64,000 nucleotides of DNA, taken from Symsagittifera roscoffensis (lineage: Eukaryota; Xenacoelomorpha; Acoela; Convolutidae). The stretch lies in contig NC_087067.1 in NCBI RefSeq assembly GCF_963678635.1, forward strand, positions 26,355,547 through 26,419,546. The letters are read 5' to 3'. Of this stretch, positions 1-7,506 are shown one piece after another. Position 1 is the stretch's first letter; every line of letters begins with the position of its first letter. The position numbers were made by a program, and so were the translations under genes. The notes under the pieces are model-generated. The model ran no database searches and was not told the origin of the DNA. It saw nothing but the letters and a program-made list of their open reading frames with translations.

Positions 1-836
1 TGGATGTAGCGCGGTGGGTTAGGCCGGCTATAGAGCATGCTCAGGACGTCCTTCCTGGTGGGTTAGGCCAGGAGTGGGAGTATGATTTCATGCGGTTTTT
101 GTGAGGGGTCCTGTTATGTGACAACGTTTTATGTTGGGTTTGTTGTGGTTTTTCTTATGTCTTGTTGGTTATGTCCTTTTTCCAAAAAGCAAATTGTTCG
201 TGGTATGGGTTTGTCTTTCGACTTTTTTGTGTTTTATTATTTCTTTCTTAGACTTTATAATAGTCTTCAAAAGAATAAATTATCCAGTTTTAAACTGGGT
301 TAATCCGGTTTGGGTACCGTTGGTTTCCTTTTCTTAGTCATGCTGTTATTCTATGATTTGTGGTATTTAGTAAGCTGCGTTGGTTAGTTTTGTTTAGTAT
401 ATGATTCCTTTCCAACCGGGTTAAAGGAAGGTTTGAAACATGTTATTATATGTTAGAGTTGTTGAGTGTGAAAACTTGAAACTGAAATTCATTATTTTAA
501 ACAATTCTTCGTGGGCGAGCTGTGCGAGTGTGGATAGAATTTCTGTGCGAATGAATGAAAATATCAAAAGGTTAGTACTGCATTTGCATTTTATTAATTT
601 ACTGCATAGAATTTGGAAATTTACTGCTAGTTATGGGGGAATTTTAAGTTACAAATTTTCATCATAATTAGATTTACTGCTTGTGGGGAAAATTTTAGAA
701 ATGAATTTACTGCATTGGTATTAAATTTATAAATTTATAAGTGTAAGAGATTAATAGAATTTTTGAAATCTGTTTGATGAAATTTGCGATTTTTATTTGT
801 CTTTTGTGGTTTTTGTAGGTGATTGTCGGATGAAGG
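1..836 (-). other. 3' noncoding region of Element A
   Basis: No credible minus-strand ORF. Conserved with Element B at 48853-49683. It holds two adjacent perfect 10-bp palindromes, GAGCATGCTC (33-42) and AGGACGTCCT (43-52), flanked by two copies of GTGGGTTAGGCC (14-25 and 58-69). It also has four copies of ATTTACTGC (597-605, 619-627, 672-680, 705-713), read as GCAGTAAAT on the element RNA. Short plus-strand ORFs here are chance. Confidence 0.7.
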
Positions 837-923
837 CTAAAAATCTAAAGAAAACATGGATAAAGTATGGTGAGTTTTTTAATATTTTAATTAGTTAGTA
901 ATATTCATTTAATTCATACTTAC
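837..923 (-). other. Candidate short intron just after the ORF8 stop codon
   Basis: On the minus strand the ORF8 stop is followed by ACAG then GTAAGT, a consensus 5' splice site, with GT at 923-922. A pyrimidine-rich stretch and TTTTTAG acceptor end at 837, giving 87 nt. Element B has the same arrangement (TAAG then GTAAGG, acceptor TTTCTAG, 84 nt). Conservation of donor, acceptor and length in two diverged copies supports a real intron. No transcript evidence is available here. Confidence 0.5.
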
Positions 924-927
924 CTGT

Positions 928-2733
928 TTAGTCGTCGGGGAAAAAACCGTGGGGGAAGATGTCGTGGATGAGATCGGAAGTTGTTAGTAGTTTAGCTAAG
1001 ATGCGGATGATATTTTTAGTCTGAAGCAGTGGCCAAAGCAATTGAAGTGCCTTAATAGTGGTTAGTTCTTCAGTGCCAACTGCAAACTCATAAGGTGTGT
1101 TTTGGATTAGATTATATAATTTGTGATTGAATTTAGTGTTGTGGATGAATTCTAAAATTGGGATTTCTATAGGTTGTACAAACTCGTGCGGGATAAGGAA
1201 GGGTCGGGATTCTTCGGCGTTGAAGGTCTTGGTGATGGGACAGAAGATGTACATTTGGGTTATGGGATCATAATTGCGAAGAATACCATGAAGGTTAGTA
1301 TCTTTAATGCAATATGTGAAATTTAGGAAAAATGGTGAAGTGTATTTGGAATTAATGAATTGAAAACGATGGTGTGGTTGTCTAGAGGGTGTGTGTAGGT
1401 CAAAGTGATTTTGGATGAAGCGATAATAACTATATGTGTGGGTTTGTTTAGTGCGCAACATAATATCGTGTGAGCAGTGTAAATCTCTTTCGTGTGGTGC
1501 AAGGAAATGAAAGGTTAGTGAAAATATTTGGAAGCGTTCTTTAAAACTTTCGTATGCTTGTGTGTCTGTTAGTGCTTCTGAAATAATGTGATCAAACTTT
1601 CGGTCGAAGATGTTTAGTGTAAATATATATGGTGTCTTGATGAAAAATTTTTCGGTAATTTGTGGATTAGCGAAGCGATCGTCGTCTAAGAATTGATCTT
1701 GGTTAGCTCTGATGATGTTGTGATCATAGTATTCTAGTGTATATTCGTTAGCTCTAGGTGCAGTGTGTGTTTTTAGTGATTTTTTATATCCAACGTAAGT
1801 AAATTGTCTAGCGGTTAGTGGTGTAGTGAGTCGATATAGCATGTCCGCGTTTCGCTCTATATCGATGTGAGTGTTAGATAAAGGTAAGCAAAGAGGGTTA
1901 GTAAAATGATAATATGAGGTCCAAGAGAGAGTGGGCATTAAAACGTATTCATCTACAAAGTTGCGTGTTTCGTTAGTGTCGTGGGGGGTGTTTAAGGTGT
2001 ATTGTGGGAATGAGGGTAAGGTGATGGCTAAAAATTCTTTTGTGTTAGTATGCTTGGGGTGGTTGATGTATTCACGGGCTGTTCCTGGTTTTGCTGGGAA
2101 AGGATGGTTGGGGAACTTTCTTTTAAAAGTGCGGTAAGCTCTATTAGTGTTGAGTGAAGATTCAGTTGATGTGGATGATGGTGCTAATGATTCAGTGTAA
2201 TTTGAAGAGGGTGTAGGGGTAGGGGGGTTGGATGAATTTATTGTGGAGGAGATTTGGTTTATTGTTGGGGTATGGAGGTGGTAGGGTTGTTGTTGAAGGG
2301 TAATAAAATTATCTAGCTCTGGGGAGATTCGGGGGGTGTCTGGAGAATGAGATGATTGGTCAGAATGAAGTGAGGAGTAGGTTGGGGTAACTTGGGAAGC
2401 ATAAGAGGGTGTGGAAGTGATTGGGTCAGGGTTATTGGATAATATGGGTTGAAAAGGGGGTTGAGAAAAATTAGAAGAGTTATGAAAATTATTGGATGGG
2501 GATGGTTCTGAGTCGGCAAATTCATCGGGGGTTTCAATATTCGGGTTATTGAGTTGTGAGATGGAATATAAAACTGAGATGTGTGAATTAGTGTCGGAAT
2601 TCATGCCTGATGTTACATTACTAGATGGAAAATCGGGTGGCGGAAAAGCAAAAAGTGGTATTATTGGGATTGGAGAGGTAAGATTGGTTGGGTGGGAATT
2701 TGATCGGTGTAGTGATCCAAGTTGGCGGCTCAT
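928..2733 (-). CDS. ORF8: 601-aa protein of unknown function, last ORF of Element A
   Basis: The intact frame starts with ATG in an ATGA overlap with the envelope stop codon, and the same junction is kept in Element B. Residues 1 to about 200 are rich in Ser, Pro, Thr and Asn and look disordered. Residues about 210-601 look globular, with many aromatic residues and few cysteines. I see no signal peptide, membrane segment or catalytic motif. The last 50 residues (leucine-rich, ending in a Phe/Pro/Asp tail) are almost the same in Element B. Its place after env is where retroviral accessory genes sit, but I do not recognise the family and assign no role. A candidate splice donor follows the stop. 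Confidence 0.8.
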   Translation of the reverse strand: MSRQLGSLHRSNSHPTNLTSPIPIIPLFAFPPPDFPSSNVTSGMNSDTNSHISVLYSISQLNNPNIETPDEFADSEPSPSNNFHNSSNFSQPPFQPILSNNPDPITSTPSYASQVTPTYSSLHSDQSSHSPDTPRISPELDNFITLQQQPYHLHTPTINQISSTINSSNPPTPTPSSNYTESLAPSSTSTESSLNTNRAYRTFKRKFPNHPFPAKPGTAREYINHPKHTNTKEFLAITLPSFPQYTLNTPHDTNETRNFVDEYVLMPTLSWTSYYHFTNPLCLPLSNTHIDIERNADMLYRLTTPLTARQFTYVGYKKSLKTHTAPRANEYTLEYYDHNIIRANQDQFLDDDRFANPQITEKFFIKTPYIFTLNIFDRKFDHIISEALTDTQAYESFKERFQIFSLTFHFLAPHERDLHCSHDIMLRTKQTHTYSYYRFIQNHFDLHTPSRQPHHRFQFINSKYTSPFFLNFTYCIKDTNLHGILRNYDPITQMYIFCPITKTFNAEESRPFLIPHEFVQPIEIPILEFIHNTKFNHKLYNLIQNTPYEFAVGTEELTTIKALQLLWPLLQTKNIIRILAKLLTTSDLIHDIFPHGFFPDD

Positions 2734-5363
2734 CGTGGGCTAAAAAAATGATTATTTTGAGACTGAAAAGCGGTGGTATGGGGTTGTTCAATAATTTGTT
2801 CATAAGTATTATCATCTTGTGACTGGTGTGTCATTATATGTTGGATGGGACTTTGTGATGTGGTGAGTCGAAAATTTGGATTATGTGTGATGGCTAAATT
2901 TCGAAAATTTCGTGGGACTAGGGATAGTGGATGGTTATTTGGTAGGGGTGGTAATTGTGGTGCCGTTGGCGTTATGTCTACATTGTTATGTTCTTCGTCG
3001 TATGTATTTTGTCGTGTTGCTGTTTTTGTGTTATATTCTTTTATTTGTGCGTCCAAAAGAATTTTGTTTATAGATGTAGAAAAGATTCCAAAAAATCCTG
3101 CAAAGAGTATGCGTGCTACGCTTGCTTGTCTGTTTACTTGTGTGTGTATAGCACATGTGTTGTAGATTCCTTTTAAAAGTGAGAAAAGAAATCCAATAAA
3201 GTTAAACATTGCGTATAAAATAGTCAATTTTTCTAAGATGTAGTAGGGCCATCCTAGAAAATCGAGGATCTCATTTTTGAGTGTAACAAAGCTAAAAATG
3301 TTAATTGGTGATATATCTTGGGGACGGTATTTTTCACCGTTTAGATATATATAATCTTTAATGTCTTTAAAATATCCGCTATAGTCTTGCGTGTAGATAT
3401 CGGCAAATCCTGCGGTTTCTGCAAGTTTGCGTAAATTTTGGTCTATTGATTGTCTTTGTATAGTGTCCATTTGTGTTAATAATTCTTGGAATTGTTGTGT
3501 TCTAATGTGATGTTGAATATCTGATTTTGAATAGATTCCTATTGATTGTAAGTCTATATTTGGGTTTCGAGCAATAGCGCGAATGCTTTCTGGTGAAAAT
3601 TTTTTGAGTGATTGCATTAATGTGGGATATGGAGTGAGAAGATAATATTTATTTTCATCAGGGTTTAGTTGTACTACATTGTGGCTGTTTTCTGATCCAC
3701 ATGGGACTGCGGTATCCCAGAAATAGGTTCTTCGTGAAAGTGTATCCACGAAATGTACTTTATTCTTATAAAAGATAGGGATTCTTTTATAACATCGTTT
3801 ATCTTCAAAAACGTATAGTGGTGATACTTTTTTAGTACAAGTATAAAACCATAAGATGTTTCCTTCATAGTCTAAAAAATTTGATCTATTTCCAGATAAT
3901 AAGTATCCTGCATAGGGTATTTTTAATACTGCTAGTGCGAGTGATTGTAATATTTGTGTTCGTTCTAATTCGCATAGTTGGTGTAGTGTTTCTAATTCGG
4001 AGAGTGACATTTCTTGAAAAATTCGGCTAATTGTATAATCTAGTTTCATATCTAAATGAATATCATAGTGGATATTACCGAAATATGTAGTATTCATTAG
4101 TGATAATTCTTGTAAGCGTGTGCTTCTGGTGTCATGGGGTTTTAGATGTCCACCAGGTTGTCCGTTGCTTTTTTCAAAATTAACTGGTATATAGGATGTT
4201 CCTTCGTTTGGAGGATGACCTGTGGCATATGGGTCAATTTTTATTTTTCCAGTGGTCATGTCGAATCCTTTTTCGTATTCAACTAATATTTCAGAGTATT
4301 GTGTTTTATGGAGTGGATTTCTATATTTACATGCAAGTTCTGTTTCTTGATATATTTGAAAACGTGTCAATTTATTTTCTATATTGTGTATGTTTCTAAA
4401 ATTAGTACTTTGTTTTCGTGATGGATGTACTTGTTCATATGGAACTGATTGTATAAAGTATTTTTCGTGAAATTTTATCATACGAGCGTGTATTCTTGCT
4501 ACTTGAAATGTTGTACATGTATCTTCGGGGAACCAAACAATTGTTGCTTGTGTTCTCGTTGTAGGGTCGCAATAACCTTGATCAGTTTTACAAGGTAATC
4601 GGATTCCTTGATAGATCATTGTATTATCTGATAAATCTCGTGTTAGTTGTATTTTTTCGAGTTGTATTTTTTCGAGTTGTATTTTCCAATCGAAAAACAT
4701 TATTTCTTGGTATCCTTTATTTTTTGTGTCTGCTTTGCAGTTTGATGGGTTATTTATACCAATGTGTGGTATCCAATGTTTATCGTGTAGGTCATAGGTT
4801 AATCGTCCGTGTGCGCCGTTATACGGGTATTTGTCGTCTAGTTTTATATGTCCTTGGTGTCTTTCAAGTTGTGATTGATGTACAGAGTCTGAAAAAACTT
4901 GAAAGTTAACTAACTTTCTTTCGGAGTTTTTATTTTGTGTGATGTTTAGTCTAAGTAATTCATTTTTACAATCGTCGGGATTGAGATGTAAAAGACGTTC
5001 TATATTACTCTGATAGAATGATTCATGGTCAAGTCGGTTTTTGTTTCCGTTCGAGACTTGTGAACAAGGTACTTTCTTTTCGGAAAATGTTGCTGTGAAT
5101 TTATAACCTGTAACTGTTGTTGCTCGGGCTTTTGAATAGAGTGTTGCTATTACATTTGTGGTTTCTATAGCTTGTGGTTCTGTTTCACATTGTGATACTT
5201 GATTTATTGCATATTTGTGTAGTGTTTTTTGTTCATTTTCTTCACAATCGTAATGTGTTACTAATAAATCTTGTGGTCCTGTACGAGGGGAAGGGTTTAT
5301 GTTTTGATTTGAGATTACTAGAAAAAGGAGTTGGAGAAAAATTAATAATTTTAGAATATACAT
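2730..5363 (-). CDS. env-like: ORF7: envelope-like glycoprotein, 877 aa
   Basis: The N-terminus has a hydrophobic signal peptide of about 18 residues. A large, Cys-containing, likely extracellular region with a few N-glycosylation sites follows (YDC near residue 38). A helix-rich segment (LSELETLHQLCELERTQ) precedes conserved Cys/aromatic blocks. Two hydrophobic stretches at about 710-745 and 760-780 could be membrane anchors. The roughly 110-residue tail holds PTAP at 799-802, a known Tsg101/ESCRT-I late-domain motif, also present in Element B. The overall pattern reminds me of chuvirus-type glycoproteins captured by invertebrate retroelements; that is memory, not a search. ATG overlaps the end of ORF6 by 13 nt and the stop overlaps ORF8 (ATGA). 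A 15-bp unit at about 4645-4690 is repeated in frame. Confidence 0.85.
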   Translation of the reverse strand: MYILKLLIFLQLLFLVISNQNINPSPRTGPQDLLVTHYDCEENEQKTLHKYAINQVSQCETEPQAIETTNVIATLYSKARATTVTGYKFTATFSEKKVPCSQVSNGNKNRLDHESFYQSNIERLLHLNPDDCKNELLRLNITQNKNSERKLVNFQVFSDSVHQSQLERHQGHIKLDDKYPYNGAHGRLTYDLHDKHWIPHIGINNPSNCKADTKNKGYQEIMFFDWKIQLEKIQLEKIQLTRDLSDNTMIYQGIRLPCKTDQGYCDPTTRTQATIVWFPEDTCTTFQVARIHARMIKFHEKYFIQSVPYEQVHPSRKQSTNFRNIHNIENKLTRFQIYQETELACKYRNPLHKTQYSEILVEYEKGFDMTTGKIKIDPYATGHPPNEGTSYIPVNFEKSNGQPGGHLKPHDTRSTRLQELSLMNTTYFGNIHYDIHLDMKLDYTISRIFQEMSLSELETLHQLCELERTQILQSLALAVLKIPYAGYLLSGNRSNFLDYEGNILWFYTCTKKVSPLYVFEDKRCYKRIPIFYKNKVHFVDTLSRRTYFWDTAVPCGSENSHNVVQLNPDENKYYLLTPYPTLMQSLKKFSPESIRAIARNPNIDLQSIGIYSKSDIQHHIRTQQFQELLTQMDTIQRQSIDQNLRKLAETAGFADIYTQDYSGYFKDIKDYIYLNGEKYRPQDISPINIFSFVTLKNEILDFLGWPYYILEKLTILYAMFNFIGFLFSLLKGIYNTCAIHTQVNRQASVARILFAGFFGIFSTSINKILLDAQIKEYNTKTATRQNTYDEEHNNVDITPTAPQLPPLPNNHPLSLVPRNFRNLAITHNPNFRLTTSQSPIQHIMTHQSQDDNTYEQIIEQPHTTAFQSQNNHFFSPR

Positions 5364-6484
5364 GTGTATGATAATCCTGAGTATGGATTATAAAATGTAA
5401 TGTAGCCAATTGTGTTTTTGGTATATCTGTCGTATTTGTATATTACTTCAGTAGTTATAAACGGTGGTGGTAGTGATTGAGCTGTTATGTTAGGTGGGTT
5501 TAATGGGTAGGGATGTTGGGTAATATTGTTTAACTTAACTGTGATTTCAAACTTTAATTGTAAACTGTTTTGTTGGAGTATTTGAATATTGTGATCACGG
5601 ATATCGTTGTGAATATCTTGGCGATATTGTAATCTATTAAGTGCCCAGTTATGAAGGCGGTTACTTTCTTGATGTTGTCCAAATAATGGTGGAGGTGCTG
5701 TAAATGTATTCCAATCTAATCTTAAAGGAATATTTATTGATGATTGTTCTCGATATCTGGCGTCGAGATTATTTGGAAAATTTAAGTTAAAAGGTGGTGG
5801 CGAAATCTGGCTTATTGATGGTGTTGATGGTAGTGATAATGTTTCTGGTAGTGATGAGGATGTTGTTGTATCCGTAGAAATATCTATTGGATCATTGACT
5901 AAATTTAGTTCACCTTGTGTAAATGAATGTGTTGTCCAATATGGTAGTCGTGATGCCTGGTTTGGGGGGTTAAAGGGATTTTCACGTACTTGTTCAGATG
6001 TTGGTGTTGAACCTAAGTAATCTGATGGTAGGCTTGAGGTGCTACGTTGTGAAAGAAGCGTAGGGGTTTCTGGTAATATACCAATGGGGTTTTCTGGAGT
6101 GTTTTGTGATGGGGATTGAGGTATTTCAAAATGAACTCGGGGAGTTTGAAAATTTCTGTTTCGTCGAGGATGTATAATTTGTCTATTTATTTCGACTGTA
6201 TTTTGGTTTTGACTAGGATTTCTTATTCTACTTAGTTCTTGTGGTAGTGTTGGGTATAGGTTATATGTTGGTTCGCTTAGAGGTGCCTGTCGTTGAACTG
6301 GTTCTAATGGTTCTGATAAACGAGCATGTCGTTTTTCAAAAGTGTATGGATTGTCTTGAAAAGAAATTCGTGTAGATGTTTGAGAATTTTGAGTAATTGA
6401 AGGTGGTGTTGGGTTATCTTGGGATGATGTCGGTGAAGACTGACTTTGTGACTGTTGGGTAGCAATTTTTGATAGAGTTTTGAA
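5351..6484 (-). CDS. ORF6: 377-codon frame without any methionine
   Basis: Reading triplet by triplet, the frame is open from just after a TAA (6487-6485) to the TAA at 5353-5351, with no in-frame ATG anywhere. The first half is rich in Gln, Ser, Thr and Pro and looks disordered. The last 130 residues look folded, with a conserved Trp and several aromatic residues. Element B keeps the sequence, though broken and shortened. Its 3' end overlaps the env start. Because a stop separates it from the 62-aa ORF, a simple frameshift from that ORF cannot reach it. Splicing onto an upstream AUG or a non-AUG start is likelier; CAG sequences at about 6440-6450 are possible acceptors. Function unknown. Confidence 0.7.
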   Translation of the reverse strand, partial: FKTLSKIATQQSQSQSSPTSSQDNPTPPSITQNSQTSTRISFQDNPYTFEKRHARLSEPLEPVQRQAPLSEPTYNLYPTLPQELSRIRNPSQNQNTVEINRQIIHPRRNRNFQTPRVHFEIPQSPSQNTPENPIGILPETPTLLSQRSTSSLPSDYLGSTPTSEQVRENPFNPPNQASRLPYWTTHSFTQGELNLVNDPIDISTDTTTSSSLPETLSLPSTPSISQISPPPFNLNFPNNLDARYREQSSINIPLRLDWNTFTAPPPLFGQHQESNRLHNWALNRLQYRQDIHNDIRDHNIQILQQNSLQLKFEITVKLNNITQHPYPLNPPNITAQSLPPPFITTEVIYKYDRYTKNTIGYITFYNPYSGLSYTCIF

Positions 6485-6492
6485 TTATTACT

Positions 6493-6681
6493 TTAGTGAG
6501 AAAATTTGTGTTTATTATAATATTCTTCCAAAAAAAGAATTAGAAGGATTGTTGCTAGGGCAAATGTGAAGATTGCTTTCTTTATACATTTACATATGGT
6601 CAAAATGAGGGATGATAAGAATGCTATGAAAATTACAAACAATAAAAAAATATCAGTTCTACTGAAAATTGTTCGTATCAT
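6493..6681 (-). CDS. ORF5: 62-aa membrane protein
   Basis: A short ORF with two strongly hydrophobic stretches (about residues 12-28 and 36-51) separated by a small CKCIKK-type basic loop and followed by a charged, His/Tyr-containing tail. Its ATG overlaps the ORF4 stop as ATGA. Element B retains the ATG and first residues but is frameshifted. Two-helix proteins of this size next to an envelope gene resemble viroporins, but that is an analogy only. Confidence 0.55.
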   Translation of the reverse strand: MIRTIFSRTDIFLLFVIFIAFLSSLILTICKCIKKAIFTFALATILLILFLEEYYNKHKFSH

Positions 6682-6908
6682 TTAGACAAGTTGTATAAAT
6701 CGTACCTGTGGATATAATCAAGGGTTTTGGAAAGTTGGAGGAATAGTTCGAGAATAGTGTAGAAAATTAAAAAAATGTTACAAAAAATGATTAGGATTAT
6801 TAGAAAAGATTCAAGTATATCAAAAAGAAATATTATAAAGGTTTCAAGTATTGTAAAAAAATGTTTAAGATTTATGAGTATTTGAGTAACTGATTGAGAG
6901 AAGAGCAT
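6678..6908 (-). CDS. ORF4: 76-aa hydrophobic protein
   Basis: Very rich in Ile, Leu and Phe across residues 8-60, with probably one or two membrane spans, then a short polar C-terminus. It starts directly after the stop of the preceding small ORF (TAAATG on the element strand) and ends in an ATGA overlap with ORF5. In Element B the same position is occupied, but codon 5 is a stop. The AT-rich composition could inflate apparent hydrophobicity. The conserved stop-start junctions on both sides are the better argument that it is real. Confidence 0.5.
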   Translation of the reverse strand: MLFSQSVTQILINLKHFFTILETFIIFLFDILESFLIILIIFCNIFLIFYTILELFLQLSKTLDYIHRYDLYNLSK

Positions 6909-7061
6909 TTAAGAAATGATCTCTTGGTCGAATATTTTTTGCTGTTTGAGGCGATTTTCTAGTGTGGTCGGATTATTTATTAGTTTTTTGACAAGTGGGT
7001 TGAGTTTTGTAAAAAATTTCTGGGGGCAATTTTCATGGTGATCGGGAGGTCGTCTTTTTCT
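6909..7061 (-). pseudogene. Remnant of a small basic ORF between pol and ORF4
   Basis: A 50-residue open frame, Lys/Arg/Pro/His-rich at first and ending DQEIIS-stop, with no Met. Element B has a 69-aa version with an ATG at 43064, so Element A has probably lost the start through a frameshift. The stop abuts the ORF4 ATG in both copies. The rest of the gap up to 7506 is noncoding and holds two TACTTTAGGCTAA repeats near 7107 and 7138. Confidence 0.4.
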
Positions 7062-7506
7062 TTATTTTTGTTTGTCAAATGATCCGGGGTATGGTGAGAT
7101 TTTTATACTTTAGGCTAATTGAAATGTTCATTTTGTTACTTTAGGCTAAGTTAACAAATTTGTTTTGGGGGTATTCGTGGTCTGAGTTGGGGAAATATTG
7201 TTGATCTTTGGGTTATTAGATAAGGGAGGGGTACGGTATTATGGTGATATTTATTTTAGTTGTCAAGTTGGAGTGGTTTGCTTATTTTTGACCTGGAGGT
7301 CGTAAAGTTATAGTTATAGATGTGCCTGGAGTTCTATATGATTCGTCTAATTGGTCTTAGTTTGAGTTAGAGAAAGTGACGGATTGGATGAATCCTATTG
7401 GTCTATTTTGAACTAGAATTATTGCGTACTTGTCAGCATGTTATTTTGAAAAATGTAAATGAAAAATGTTTCGGAGGTTTCAAGATTGTGAAGTATAATG
7501 TTAAAA

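Noticed and set aside
2845-3176. Plus-strand ORFs of 73-106 codons within env
   Set aside because: Antisense shadows of the 877-aa frame; Val/Phe/Cys-rich translations and no independent signal.
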